Notes: generated by a model not told the origin, from the sequence alone. A stretch of DNA of 64,000 bases from Nannochloropsis oceanica (GCA_004519485.1 CP038115.1:496001-560000), one strand, 5' to 3'; positions 22,701 to 39,768 are shown, numbered from the stretch's first letter. Made by a program: numbers and translations.

Positions 22701-25700
22701 TAAATCCTGGCCGGAGTTTTTCTTTGGAGCCTCCCCTCTTTAGGGAGGGGGAGGGAAAGAAGGGGGAGGGAAAAACGGACGGGAGAGACGAAGAAAAGTC
22801 TCTCTGTCTGAGAGACAGTCAGGAATTAAAATTGAATAGCAACGTGATCTTCCCCTTCCCTCCCTCCCGCCCTCTCTCCCGCCCTCCCTCCCGCCCTCCC
22901 TCACTCCCTCCCTCCCTCAGGCTGATCTGACGCAAACGCCAGAAGACGAGGTCAATCTCCGCCTTGTCGAAGAAGAGTGGGTGTCCTCCGACGAGGAGGA
23001 GGACGGAGAGGAGGAAGGGAAGGAGGGAGGGGTGATGGATCTGGAAGATCTGGGCAAAGTGCTGCCAGAGAAGAATAAAAAGGGAGGCGGAGGGGGGGAG
23101 GAAGAAGGGGAGGGGGGAGGGGCGGGAGAAGTGGCGGAGGTATCGGCGCCGAGGGAGATGGTGACGCCATTGCAGGTAGGTAGGTAGGGAGGGCAGGAAG
23201 TGGAAGGATAACTGTTGCTATTCGCTGTCCTTTCGTCTTATCATGGGCTATATGTCCACACACGTACATGTACCTCTATATGCATATACATGTACGCCTC
23301 CATGATCTCTTTTCAATGTGTGCCATCTTCCTTTCCATTCATTCCCAGCGGAAGAAGCTGACGAAGGAGGGGTATAAGCTCATCGGCTCCCACTCGGCCG
23401 TTAAACTCTGCCGGTATGGCATAAGGGAAGGAGGGAGGGAGGGAGGCAGGCAGGCAGGCAGGGAGGGAGGCAGGGAATGAGAGTTGATTATTTGGTATAT
23501 AAATATGCACATACATGCACTACTCGCTCACCATCTACTTCCTCCCCCCTATCGATCCATCCCCCCCTTCTCCCTCCCTCCTTGCAGCTGGACGAAGCAC
23601 CAGTTGCGTGGTCGCGGCGGGTGCTACAAGCACACATTCTATGGCATTACCTCCTACCAGTGTATGGAGATGACACCGGCCCTTGCTTGCGCCAACCGAT
23701 GCGTGTTTTGCTGGCGCCACGGCACGGTCAGCCCCTCCCTCCCTCCCTCCCTCCCTCCCTCCTTCTCTCCCTCCCACGTCCAAGACGACAAGTGCACAAT
23801 ACCTCCCTCTCACTCTTCCCTTCCTCCTTCCCTCCTTCCCTCCCTCCAGAACCCCGTGGGCCGGGAGTGGCGATGGGCGGTGGACGACCCGGCCATGATC
23901 GTCAAGGAGTCGATCGAGAAACACCAGGACATGATCAACATCTTCAAGGGCGTCCCCGGCGTCAAGCCCGAGCGGTGGCAGGAGGCCTTCACCGTGGCCC
24001 ATTGCGCGCTGTCCCTCGTGGGAGAGCCTATCATGTACCCTCACATCAATGAGCTGGTTTCGGAGCTGCACCGTCGTAATATCTCCTCCTTCCTTGTCAC
24101 CAACGCCCAGGTAGACCCACCCACCCTCCCTCCCTCCCTCCCTCCCTCCCTCTTTCTTCAATATGTGCTTCCTTCTTTTGAAGTGCTCGTTGAATGACAT
24201 AACCAACCCCTCCCTCCCTCTCTCTCTCTCTCTCCCTCCCTCTCTCTCTCTCTCTCCCTCCCTCTCTCTCTATCTCTTTCTCTCTCCCTTTGTTCCTTCC
24301 CTCCCCATCATCAGTTCCCGGAGAAGATCGCGGCCCTGTCGCCCGTGACGCAGCTCTACGTTTCCATCGACGCCGCCACGAAAGAAACCTTGAAGGCCAT
24401 TGATCGTCCTCTCTTCCGCGACTATTGGGAACGATTCCTCTCGTCTCTGCAGCAGCTGCGTCTGAAGGTACGGAGGGACGGAGGGAGGGACGGAGGGAGG
24501 GGGGAACGGAGGGACGGAGGGACGGAGGGAGGGACGGAGGGAGGGACGGAGGGGCGATGAGAAACGGCCATCCATCGTCCTCTCTTCCACGACATCTGGG
24601 AACGATTTCTCACTTCTCTGTAGGAGGGGGGGGGAGAGTAGCAGCAGCAGCACTTGTGATTGAAGGAATGTTGATTTCTTCCTTCCCCTTTCCTCTTTCC
24701 TTCTTTTTTCCCTGTCACGCACCTCTCCTGTAGTCATCCTCCCTCCCTCCTTCCCTCCCTTCCTCCTTCCCTCCCCTAGGGACAACGGACTGTTTACCGC
24801 CTGACGCTGGTTAAAGCCTGGAACATGAATGAGGTGGACAGCTACGCCGAGCTGATAGGTAAAGGAGGGAGGGAGGGTGAGAGGGAGGGGGGGGAAGCGG
24901 AAGGAAGAGACGGAGGGAGGGGCGGGCGGAGGGAGGGACGGAGGGAGACAACGTGGGTCACCTGTTGCAGAAGACAAGTAGGCGGAGAAGGAGGAAGGGA
25001 GGAAAGGAGAGGGAAGAAAGGGCTGACCGAGTGATCCATCTATAGTACAGTAACCATCTTTTTTTAATTTGAATATATTACCAAATAAATTACAGGGATG
25101 GGAGAGCCAGATCTGATTGAAATCAAGGGCGTGACCTTCTGTGGAAAAAGCGCCCTCTCCACGTTACGGTAAGGAGAGAGGGAAGGGAGGGAGGGAGGGA
25201 GGGAGGGAGGGGATGTGAGGAGAAGGGAAAACAGTTGCACTCCCATGATGGTGAAACCCTGTATTTGTTTACACTTTCCGTGATTCCAAACTCTTTTCTC
25301 CTTATCGAGTGCACTTGTTTCTCTTGACAGGGAAATATAGGTTAGGGGTAGAGATATATATATACAGATACAGGGTGGAGAAGAATGTCCTATGTCTTCC
25401 ATTTATCTTGACATGTATACATATACGTACTTATATATACACATACTTATATATAAATATATGCATATATACACACCTATAGGATGGAAGAGAACGTCCC
25501 GTGGCACCACGAAGTCCGCGCCTTCGCCCAGGCTATCTCCGACCGCACCAGCGGTCAGTAACGGCGGAGGGAGGGAGGAATGGAGTCGTATCTCCACACC
25601 TTTGGATTCTTTGTCTCTTCAAGCGAGGAGGGTTTCGACCCTCACAAACAGGAAACCCAATCAGGGACTTACCGGAATTTCTCTCCCCTCCCTCCCTCCT

Positions 25701-26292
25701 CCCAGGCACATACGAGTTTATGGCCGAGCACGCCCACTCTTGCTGTACCCTTCTTGCCCGCAAGGACAAGTTCTACCGCGACGGGAAGTGGTTCACTTGG
25801 ATTGATTATGCCAAGTTTCAGGAGCTGATTGAGAAGGTGAGGGAAGGGAGGAAGAGAGGGGGGGAGGAAGGGGAGGAGGGAAGGGCACATGGATGAGGAG
25901 GGAGGGGTACATGGATGTTATGACACATGCCATTTGTGCCGATGGGAAATGTTTCACCTGATGGTCGGTGGTAACGCCTATTGTTTGGAGATGGTGGTTG
26001 AAAAGGAGAGGGAGAGAAGGGAAGGAGAAAACATTTTTGTGGACATGGTCATCTCCTGCATAGTTGACACGTCATCCTCCCCTCTTCTTCCGTCCTTCCC
26101 CCCCCTCTTTCCCAGTTCGAGAAGGACGGCACTGAATTCGACTCTGCAGACTACTGCGCCGAGACGCCCTCATGGGCTCTCAAGGGTTCGCCGGAAGAAG
26201 GCTTTGATCCTATCGATACGCGATATCGTAAGGTGCGGGGAGGGGGGTTGGAGGAGATACCCTACCGACCGACGGATAGTGGATGTGGGTAG
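19783..26292 (+). CDS. TYW1: tRNA 4-demethylwyosine synthase TYW1
   Basis: Sixteen exons: 19783-20811, 20977-21066, 21292-21378, 21520-21685, 21820-21908, 22049-22444, 22921-23175, 23349-23413, 23588-23726, 23850-24110, 24315-24467, 24780-24858, 25096-25168, 25483-25553, 25706-25836 and 26116-26292. Every phase closes, giving 1086 residues against about 730-810 usually. An N-terminal membrane segment lies near 55-75 (VPFVATILLLLLPLCIFLW). A flavodoxin-like FMN domain begins PLKVLVGSGTGTGK near 322. A Gly/Lys/Glu-rich insert of about 215 residues (exons 6-7) comes next. The radical SAM domain has C760-x3-C764-x2-C767 (CANRCVFC), LVGEPIMYPH, LYVSIDAAT and IEIKGVTFCG. The enzyme makes the tricyclic imidazopurine of wybutosine in tRNA-Phe from m1G37 and pyruvate, probably on the ER face. 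The start was chosen as the ATG immediately before the hydrophobic anchor. A GTAAGG at 26227 leaves the last 20 residues less sure. Confidence 0.95.
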
Positions 26293-28196
26293 AACTTGGG
26301 GAGACGGAGGGAAGGCGGGAGAAAGGGAAACGAGATGACGAGTGATATGGTGAAGAGAGAGTGAGGTAGCTGAGGAGAAACGGGCTTGAATGAGCGAGGA
26401 GGTAGCAGAGAGTAAAGAAGGAAGGAGTAAGGGTAGGAACGTAAGGCAGCTCCCCCCAAAAATTAGTGAAGAATAAGGGCAAGTTTATATGTGGAGTAAA
26501 TCAAGAGCAAGCAAACATCCTATCACGTAGGGAGTCCAAAAAGAAGAAACACACGAAGAGGACGGTAGTACGGACCCAGCTGTGCACTTTTTAGCTTTCT
26601 TCTTGATATTTTTTGTTTTTGGGAGTACGTGCAACGGAAGGAGGGCAAGCAAGTGGAAGCTCAGCATGCGATGGAAATGCATAAGACACAAAAAGCTCTC
26701 GAAGAGGGACTACGGAAATAAGTAGCACAAGCGAATACAATAGAGCTGTATGGTCCACGGATGAAGCTTCTGCAGTACCGTAACAACGCCTCCTGAACGA
26801 ACGGGAGCATCTGCGGGCGTGCTTCAGAGAAAATGGTGGCGCTTGAGGAAAGGTTCAGCCAGACCAAGACTGAGACAGGTGAGGAGAAACGAGAGTGCCA
26901 TTTACGTGTTTCATTGCACTATGTGCGATAAAAGATCAGTGGAAGATACTGGACCCATAGAGATAGCTGTAAGGGGCAAGTGGAATTAAGGAAAACATGA
27001 TTTTGGACAGAATTGTATATGAAATGTTCAATTGGGATTGTTGCTTGTACTTTTTCTGGCTATATGCTGGACGATGCATGGCAGTTGTATCTTGATTCCT
27101 CTTGATTTATCCCTATACTGCATATTCCCGGGCGTACCCGCTAGTACTGCATATTCCCTTTGCGAAGGTGCGTAGCAGCAGTATGCTTGTGATCCGACGG
27201 CGCGACGGTCCTTGCTCGTCAAGCAAGCATTCTGTGCCATCGTGAACGGTACGCCGACCAATTTCTTGGCTTGACAGGAAAGGCAAATCCCATACAATAT
27301 AGATGAATGCATTTATTCATATTCACCGACAACCAAGGTCTCAATTAAGTGTGAAGAAGACAGGCAAAAGTGGGAGGTACCGGAAGTCCGCTGTTTAAAT
27401 CTTTTGCCTGACCTACTGGACTTGCTTGCGTCAACATGTATATTCTCGCTCTCTTTAAGTTTCCACCTCGGCGTCCCAACTTTATCCTCGTGTACATTGG
27501 TCAACCAGCCAACACCATGCGTATTTACAACCCCAGTTACCGACACGCCATGGGTTCGACCTCCTGCGGGCGCTCACTGCTTTGTCCAGATTTGAAAACT
27601 TCACCGGCCGTTGAAGAAGCCAGTGCCGGGACTACGCCACAAAGGCAACATCAAAAGCCACTGGTTCTTCGCCTTTGTAGTGTACGCATGCTTTTTTCTT
27701 CTATTTCTTTACTGGTCGCACAGCTGGTGGTTTCTCTGTGCACATTTGGCACAATCATTTTTTCCTTTCTCCTGCCCTTCTCACCGTCGTGCGCCCTCCG
27801 CACCTGCCAAACGCCAAGATAAAAGCGCGTGCTTTTTTCCGCACACTCCGAGTCTTGTTCCCCCCCAAGTTCCCCATGCCGTCACGTGCTGGTTGTATCT
27901 TTTCCAGGAGACTCCGCTGGACATCCAAGTAATCAACGCATACCAAAGGGCATTCTCAGGCACCTCGTATTTAAATTCTCCCTTCCATTTCCATCTATAC
28001 TCGCACACTCACAGGGGAAGTTGCGCTTCTGTTCGCGTCCAATTTCCTCTTCCCTTTTGGTCTAGCACTTTCCACGAAGCGACAGTCCCCTACCGCTATC
28101 ATTAAGACCACCAAAGACGGGCCTGCTACTAGCCATTCACAAGGCGGTGGTCAGCCAGAAGGAGGAAGACAATAAATCCACCCCGCCAGCCCAATC
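26293..28196. other. long intergenic region
   Basis: About 1.9 kb between TYW1 and the intronless LRR gene, both on plus. Short overlapping frames at 27436-28105 have no protein-like features and probably belong to the LRR-gene promoter and leader. No RNA gene was recognised. Confidence 0.45.
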
Positions 28197-30293
28197 ATGA
28201 AGACGCGACGCTTCTCAACACTCCAAGCAGGGGAGGCGGCAGGAGTAGAAAATTGTGAAGCAGGAGCAGGAGCTGCGAGAGAAAAGCTGGCTGTCGTGAC
28301 CGCGGGTCTGGCCAACGCCACGACGAGGGTAGGAGCAGGAGGAGCAGCGACAGCAACGACAGCGACTGCAGTGGCTGCAGCAGCATCGCTCTCGACAGGG
28401 AGCCCTCGACATAGAAAGACAGCCCGGTTGTCGTCCACTACTCAGACACCTGTGGGTCGAGCGGGCCTGTCATTCGTCGCCTCGTCCTCATCCTCCTCTC
28501 TATCCAGCACCATCACTCCCTCAACCCCTCCCTCGGCCCACCAGGCCTCACCTCGGTTTCCTTTACCTTCGGAGCTATGGGCGCAGATTCTGTCCTTCTT
28601 CAGCTTGCGTGAATTGCCGGTGATGACCTTGCTAGATTTGATGGGCATTAATGCCTGCACACACTTGCGAAAGCTAGATCTGTCCAACCGACAGACTGGG
28701 GGGGGAGGAGCGAGGGTGCTGATGGAGAGATTGAGGGAGGGGGCGTGCCCTGAAATGGAGCAACTGGATCTAACAGGCTTCGAGCTTGGAGTAACGGGTG
28801 TCGAAGCGTTGGGGAGGGCGATGCATGCAGGGTGCTTGGCTGCAAGGGTGAGGGTGTTGAGGTTGAAGAGGACTGGGATGGGATCGCGGGGGATGAGGTT
28901 ATTGGCCAAGGCGTTCGGGGCGGGAGGAGGGAAGAGAGTGGAGGTTCTGGATGTGGAAGGCAATAACGCGGACGCGGGGGCCATGGGATTGTTGGTAACG
29001 GCACTGGTGGGGGGGTCGTGTCCGAGATTGAGAGAGTTGGTAATGGGGCGGAACAGTGTGGGTGATGGGGTATTGGCACGGCTGGCGGGAGGAATGGAGG
29101 GAGGGATGATTGGGAGGTTGAAGGTCTTGAGGGTGGCAGAGGCAGGGGTGAGCACGGAGGGGGTGAGGAGTCTGGCAAGGGCGTTGTGTGTGGGGGGAGG
29201 GGGAGTGTTGGAGTGTCTGGATCTGAGTGATAATCACTTGTATCCGCAGGGAGCAGAGGCGATGGCTGTGGCCGTGGCACAGGGGGCAATGCCCGGGCTA
29301 CGACGGTTGGTCTTGTCACGGAATAGGATATACGGGGATGGCACGGCGGCGTTGATGGAGGCATTGGGTCAGGGGCAGTGTCCGCTGTTGTCGGTGCTGG
29401 ACCTGAGGGGGAACAAGATCGGAGCCAAGGGCGCGGCGAGTGTGGGAGGGCTACTAACAGCAGGGACATGCCCGAAGCTGCGGGAGCTAGACGTGGGGGG
29501 GAACTACCTGTATGCCGAGGGGGTGGCTTTGCTAGCCAGTGCGTTGGCCCAACGGCCGCAGCCGGAACTAAGGACGTTGGACGTGGAGGATAATGCAATG
29601 ACAGCCGAAGGGGCTTTCTTGTTGTCGGAGGCTATGAGGAGGGGGGCGGTGGTGGGGCTGGAGGTGTTGAATCTGGGGAGGAATGGGATTGGTGGCGAAG
29701 GGGTGGGTTTCGTGATGGCTGCGCTTGCGGAGGGGTGGTGCCCGAGGGTGAGGAAGTTGAGCCTGCGGAGTAACGAGCTGGGTGTTTTTGGGTTTGCGCA
29801 TGTGGCGGCGTGTGTGCAGCAGGGGGGAATGAAGCGGGTCGAGAGCTTGGACGTGGCCGTGAATGGACTCGGAGAGGAGCCAGGGGTTGTCTTCCTGCCG
29901 ATTGTGATGAGCTCGGAATGGATGCCGGTGTTGAGGGAGGTGGATATGACGTTTAATGGGCTGGAGGGGGACAGGGCGAGGAACCAGGTGGGAACTTTGC
30001 AAGCGGGGAGGGAGGGACGGAAGGAAGGTGGAGTTGTGGTGCGATTAGCGAGGAAGAGTGCCGTGCCGATCTTTAGGAGGACGCAGTCAGCACCGGCGGC
30101 GATAGTTGTGCACCACCACCACCACCAACACCACCACCACCATCAGCAGCAGCAGCAGCAGCAGCAGCAGGTCCAGGCCGTGCCACCCCCTCCGGTACAG
30201 CAGCAACAACAGCAGCAGCAGCATCAGCAGCAGCCCCACGCTGCTTTTTGGGAGATGATTGCAGCGGTCGGCAACAATCAGGGCCAGCCTTGA
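28197..30293 (+). CDS. RI-type leucine-rich repeat protein
   Basis: Intronless, 698 residues, unlike its intron-rich neighbours. An Ala/Ser-rich N-terminus of about 125 residues leads to ELWAQILSFFSLRELPVM, a helix reminiscent of an F-box core but too short to call. At least twelve ribonuclease-inhibitor-type LRRs of about 28-36 residues follow, for example LRKLDLSNRQTGGGG, LECLDLSDNHLYPQGAEAM, LSVLDLRGNKIGAKGAAS, LRELDVGGNYLYAEGVALL, LRTLDVEDNAMTAEGAFLL and LEVLNLGRNGIGGEGV. The C-terminus has a His/Gln tract coded by CAC and CAG repeats (30111-30235). RI-type LRRs are protein-binding scaffolds; the partner is unknown. The GC-rich, purine-rich coding strand is typical of this window. Confidence 0.8.
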   Translation: MKTRRFSTLQAGEAAGVENCEAGAGAAREKLAVVTAGLANATTRVGAGGAATATTATAVAAAASLSTGSPRHRKTARLSSTTQTPVGRAGLSFVASSSSSSLSSTITPSTPPSAHQASPRFPLPSELWAQILSFFSLRELPVMTLLDLMGINACTHLRKLDLSNRQTGGGGARVLMERLREGACPEMEQLDLTGFELGVTGVEALGRAMHAGCLAARVRVLRLKRTGMGSRGMRLLAKAFGAGGGKRVEVLDVEGNNADAGAMGLLVTALVGGSCPRLRELVMGRNSVGDGVLARLAGGMEGGMIGRLKVLRVAEAGVSTEGVRSLARALCVGGGGVLECLDLSDNHLYPQGAEAMAVAVAQGAMPGLRRLVLSRNRIYGDGTAALMEALGQGQCPLLSVLDLRGNKIGAKGAASVGGLLTAGTCPKLRELDVGGNYLYAEGVALLASALAQRPQPELRTLDVEDNAMTAEGAFLLSEAMRRGAVVGLEVLNLGRNGIGGEGVGFVMAALAEGWCPRVRKLSLRSNELGVFGFAHVAACVQQGGMKRVESLDVAVNGLGEEPGVVFLPIVMSSEWMPVLREVDMTFNGLEGDRARNQVGTLQAGREGRKEGGVVVRLARKSAVPIFRRTQSAPAAIVVHHHHHQHHHHHQQQQQQQQQVQAVPPPPVQQQQQQQQHQQQPHAAFWEMIAAVGNNQGQP

Positions 30294-32249
30294 GGGGAGA
30301 GAGATGGGGGGAAGGATAGCGCGACACCCAAATCATGCACTGCCGCAGAGACGGTCAAGTCCGTGTTTGTGTGTATGGGGGAACGCTTGGAGGAGGAGGA
30401 GGAGGAGGAGGAGGAGAAGGAGAAGGAGGAGGAAGAGGAGGAGGAGGCCTTACGACTACAGCACGTAAATGATCATGTTACGCGTAATCAGAGACATGCA
30501 TGTGTGACTTTATATGCATACATATTTATTTATTTTTATAAAATAAGGGTTGTCCGGGCCAGAGGAGCAGCAGCATGAGAAGGTGGAATGGCAGAAAAAG
30601 AGGGAGAGACCATCGGGAGGACATAGACAGGGAACGAGAATTGAGAGGTAATTAGAGCAGGATTTTTTAATCAACAGAACTCATGCTTGACAAAAGCAAT
30701 AAGAAAGACGAAACATGCAGGCCCGCAAAACGGCAGAGAGGAATAGAGAGAGACAAGCAGAAGACCGAAAAGAGGTTTTGATGTCCAAAGGAGAAGTACA
30801 GCTAGAGAGAGAAGAGAGCCAAAATTAGAGTTGGGCCAAATGATTTCAAAATTTTATTTCACGACAGGAAACATAATCAGTATTCAGACCGACAGCAGCG
30901 CAGGAGGAAGCGACCGCGCCACTTTATGTGATACCTATATATCATTTCTACATATTTAATCATATGTACTTATATATCCAGGTGTGCCATATAGCGTATT
31001 AGAAAGCAAGATGGGAGCAGAGATGGCAAGTAGACAGCTATAAAGAGAGAGAAATAAGAAAAGAGTTCAGGGAGTGCATGAACGACGGAAGAATAAGCTA
31101 AGCTATTAAAATGAACGCACAGACCGGCGACGGACAAAACTCTGCTACTGATAGAAGAAATTGAACTTTAAAATACAGAACAAACAGCAACGCACGCTCC
31201 ACTATCACAATCTCTTGCATTCCTATAATGGATTGTTTGTCTTTTGAAAAGGGATGGTACGTCAGGGACAGCCGCTGCTGCGCTCAACCAGCAAGCCGCC
31301 TGAAGATACAAGACGGACCACTAACAGGCGCCAGACAATCCAAATGCAATCAAGGCTTCTATTGTGGCACTCTTGCTCCATCCCTGGCTCCACACTTTGG
31401 TGTCGCTTTTGGCCTCCTTTTCCAAGGGGAAAAAGTCAAGCAGAACACCGCTTGGACGTTCAGCGATAGGCCAACCCGACCCCCTCCCCCGCTCGCCCGA
31501 ACTCAAACCTCAAGGCCGCGCAGCGGTTTATTTGTTCTCAAACTCTAAATCCATGCCATTTCATGTGTTGTCCACATTTTATTACTTAATGTGCCTGAGC
31601 GCACGGCAAGGCCTGGTGGAATTGGATGGGTCGCCGACGAGGGCATGGAAAGACCACGCACTTCTAGACGAGTGCTCGGCGTTCGATGTTGACAAGAAGG
31701 AGGCAATCGGCTGGAAGAAATAGCTGGCAAATTCCTGTGTCAAATCATAAGTCTATATCTATCGATCCTTGCGCCCTTGATCTCACTTACCACCAAATCT
31801 ACACATATCTCCACGACGTTAAAGGGGCGTGAGCGCTGAAATATAGTGAGCGAGGTGCGACAAGCTGTTTGGGCACAGCAACCAAAGGGGGGAGAGAGCA
31901 GCACCAGAAGGATAGTGATGGTGACGATGGTGGAGGTTTTGTGATGTCTTAGTGGCCAGTAGCAGCACCAGCACCAACAGCTGTAGTCTCAGGTATGTGA
32001 GTGAGTCCGTGAGGCAAGGGCAGGAAAAAAAGGGTTCAGGACGAGAGGAATGAAGCAAGTGATAAGGGGAGGCTGAATTTGATTGCACCAATATTTGTTC
32101 CCGGTCCTCACCATAAACCCCTCACGCCACACCCGCACCCCATTACAAAGAGGGAAAAATAAACGTTAAAGGGCGGGGATAAGGTCCAGAAGGGAGTTAA
32201 AACTAGGCTGCGGAGGCTGCACTTTTTAATAATTATCTTTCAAAAAAGT
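30294..32249. other. long intergenic region
   Basis: About 2 kb between the LRR gene and the MAP kinase gene. It holds a (GGA)n stretch at 30389-30449 and is otherwise A-rich. Open frames at 31228-31720 show no domain and no codon pattern like the neighbours, and are not called. Confidence 0.45.
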
Positions 32250-37114
<4,865 letters not shown>

Positions 37115-37543
37115 GAAGTCGAGGGAGGGAGGGAGGAAAGAGTGCTTGTTTGGACAGAGTGTCAGAGGGAATGGTGTTTATGTCGAGAGATGGTTGGAGT
37201 AGGAGGAAGAGGGGGGAAAGGAGAAAAAGGAGGATTCGAGAGGAGAAAAATAAGGTGTGGCGAGGAAGAGAAGGAGAAAGATCTTCCCATCTTGAAGGGG
37301 GGGGAAGGGAGGGGGGGAAATGAGAATGAAATGAGAGAGAGAGGGGGTAGATGCCTCACTCATTTATTTTATGATCCATTTATGAACTCATATATTATAT
37401 TTATTCACACCGACGGCGAAAAAGGAAATATTCGTACAAGTCAAAATTGAATGAGAGTCTCTCAGGCATGAATGTAACGACGCATACATGCAACCAGCCG
37501 TATCGATAGAGGGGTAGATCGCAGTAGGTAGCCAAGTAGAAAA

Positions 37544-37546
<3 letters not shown>

Positions 37547-37618
<72 letters not shown>
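37547..37618. repeat. (GA)n microsatellite
   Basis: About 35 GA units with a single AA interruption near the right end. Confidence 0.95.
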
Positions 37619-37908
37619 CGCGTAGTGCATAGTGTACCCGTCAGCAAAGCAATAGTAATAGCCAAAAAGCAGACACGCCAGTTTAGGGACCCCATTACCT
37701 TGGACAACCAACCGCCGCAGCATCATCAACCAGAAAGCATACTGTTTACTCACAGCACTGTAGACAGTTTCTCATCTTCTCTTCGCCAGACGCCTCAAAA
37801 ACCGGCCGGTGCATGCATCCACAGCACGTAGGACAGACCAAAAGACAATTCAGAGCGAGCAGGGCAAGAAGATACGACATACATACCCACACTCACACAC
37901 GCACACAC

Positions 37909-38122
37909 AAAAGACTGATGCTTACAAAGAGAACGCGACATGATGAGCCCGTCGCCTACTCTCTCTTGTATCTTGTCACTCGACGGTCAACCAAAGTTAA
38001 GAAACGATGTGATGAAAAGACTGATGCTTACAAAGAGAACGCGACATGATGAGCCCGTCGCCTACTCTCTCTTGTCTTTTGTCACTCGACAGTCAACCAA
38101 AGTTCAAAAACGATGTGATGAA
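37909..38122. repeat. 106-bp tandem duplication
   Basis: The block beginning AAAAGACTGATGCTTAC recurs with a period of 106 bp (CTGATG at 37915 and 38021) and shows only a few mismatches. Two copies are present. Confidence 0.9.
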
Positions 38123-38563
38123 AACACACCTTAATGAGTTGCTGTTGCTCGTTGGGGGGGCTGAATTTTCAGGTTGAGTTGTGGATCGATGGAGCATAGG
38201 CCCTTGGTACTCACTCCTTTCTACGCATGTATATTTTGTCTGCGCTAACATAATGGACTATTACCGAGCAAGTGACCTGTGGCCTTCGCGCCTTCACAGG
38301 AAGATACCCGGCAGGTCATATCGAGCATCGGTGGACGTGAATGCAACTCCTATGACGTTTGCCCTGCCTCAGTCACGATATTACGCAGACATGCAAATCC
38401 ACACAAACTCTTCGTCACTTACTACTTTGTCAATATACAAACAGGTTGGAAAGAACGAGGGTGAGCCAAATAAAACCTCCCCACTATCTAGATCTCAGGA
38501 GATAAGCACATCCCCCAGTGTCCCCCCCTCGCTCCTAAGCCTCCGCCTTGAACCAACAAGACG

Positions 38564-39768
38564 ATGCGGCAACTTAAGCACCACGAACAAAAGCTCCTGA
38601 AGAAAGTTGATTTTTTGCAATGGAAGAGCGACCAGAACATCCGCGAGGTCAAGGTTTTGCGTCGGTATCACATCCAGGACCGGGAAGACTACGTCAAGTA
38701 AGTGCAGGGGCGAGGAGGGAGGCAAGAAAATAGACAAAGAGGAGAGGTATATGTTAAATGACTCAGTGGGTGGCTATGTGTAGCTGTGGACGTCTGTTTG
38801 CTAGGCTCTGTCGTAGTGCGGTTTCCTTCGCAAGTCTCGTCCTTCCCCGTCACAGTCCCTTACATCCTCCCGCGCTCTCTCCCTTTTTCCTTTCAGGTAT
38901 AATAAGATCTGCGGCCACATCACCAAACTGACGTCTAAGCTAAAAGGCCTCAAGCCCGAGGATGAATTTCGGATCAAGATGACGGACGATGTATGAAGGG
39001 ATGGAGGGAGGGAGGGATGGAAAGAGGGCAACAAAGATTCCATTGGCAAACGGGGTAGACAAAGGGACTCCCACAGCGGCACAAAGCGTCGATAGACGTC
39101 AGAGGACAGATAATAAAATAGTGAACAACAAAGAAGAGAATGAATAATTTACTCTCTCTCACCATACCCACCCATCCACCTTCAAAATCCAGCTCCTGAC
39201 CAAGCTCTACAATATGGGCCTGATTCCTACCAAGAAATCTTTGATTCAATGCGAGACACTTGCTGCGTCTTCCTTCTGTCGGCGTCGGCTGCCGGTGGTG
39301 ATGGTACGGGTAAAAATGGCCGAGACGTTGAAGGAGGCGATAACCTTTATCGAGCAGGGACAAGTGCGCGTCGGGCCAACAGGTGGGTGTTGGTAGAGAG
39401 GTCTGTCTATGAGAGTTATGGATGTGCCTTAGATGATATCGTCTTTCCTTTGCATCATGCTCTTATTAATCTCGCACACTCCTCTTCCCTACCCTTCCCT
39501 TCTCTCGTTTCAAAGGATCTCTTGCTTCTCTCACATCTTCACAGAGCCATTCACCTCATATTCCTCCTTCCCTACCTTCCTCCCTTCCTTCCTTCCTTCC
39601 TCTCTTTCTCAAAACCATCCCTCCCCCTTCCTAGTCGTCTCCGACCCGGCCTTCCTAGTCAGCCGGAGCCACGAGGACTTCTTGACGTGGGTGGACAGTT
39701 CGAAGATCAAACGCGCCGTCATGAAGTACAACGACAAGCTCGACGATTTTGACCTCCTCGGAAATTAA
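38564..39768 (+). CDS. IMP3: U3 snoRNP protein IMP3
   Basis: Four exons: 38564-38697, 38897-38990, 39193-39382 and 39635-39768. All phases close, giving 183 residues, the same length as the yeast protein from memory. The N-terminus [20 protein letters not shown] is the family signature. [18 protein letters not shown] and [17 protein letters not shown] follow, then an S4-type RNA-binding domain ([34 protein letters not shown]). The protein ends in ...[17 protein letters not shown] and [15 protein letters not shown]3 bridges the U3 snoRNA and pre-rRNA in the small-subunit processome of the nucleolus and is needed for 18S rRNA maturation. It converges on the exchanger gene downstream. Confidence 0.96.

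Larger units (their letters stand above)
37115..38563. other. intergenic region with microsatellite and tandem duplication
   Basis: About 1.4 kb between the MAP kinase and IMP3 genes. It contains the (GA)n tract and the 106-bp duplication listed separately. No gene was recognised. Confidence 0.5.

Noticed and set aside
27436-28105. Overlapping plus-strand frames as genes
   Set aside because: Cys/Phe/Pro-rich reading without domains, directly upstream of the LRR gene; more likely promoter and leader.
28570-28640. F-box at the start of the RI-type LRR domain
   Set aside because: ELWAQILSFFSLRELPVM has the right flavour, but the rest of the F-box helix pattern is missing.
31228-31720. Two overlapping plus-strand frames as genes
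   Set aside because: No domains, no splice support, A-rich context and no protein-like composition.
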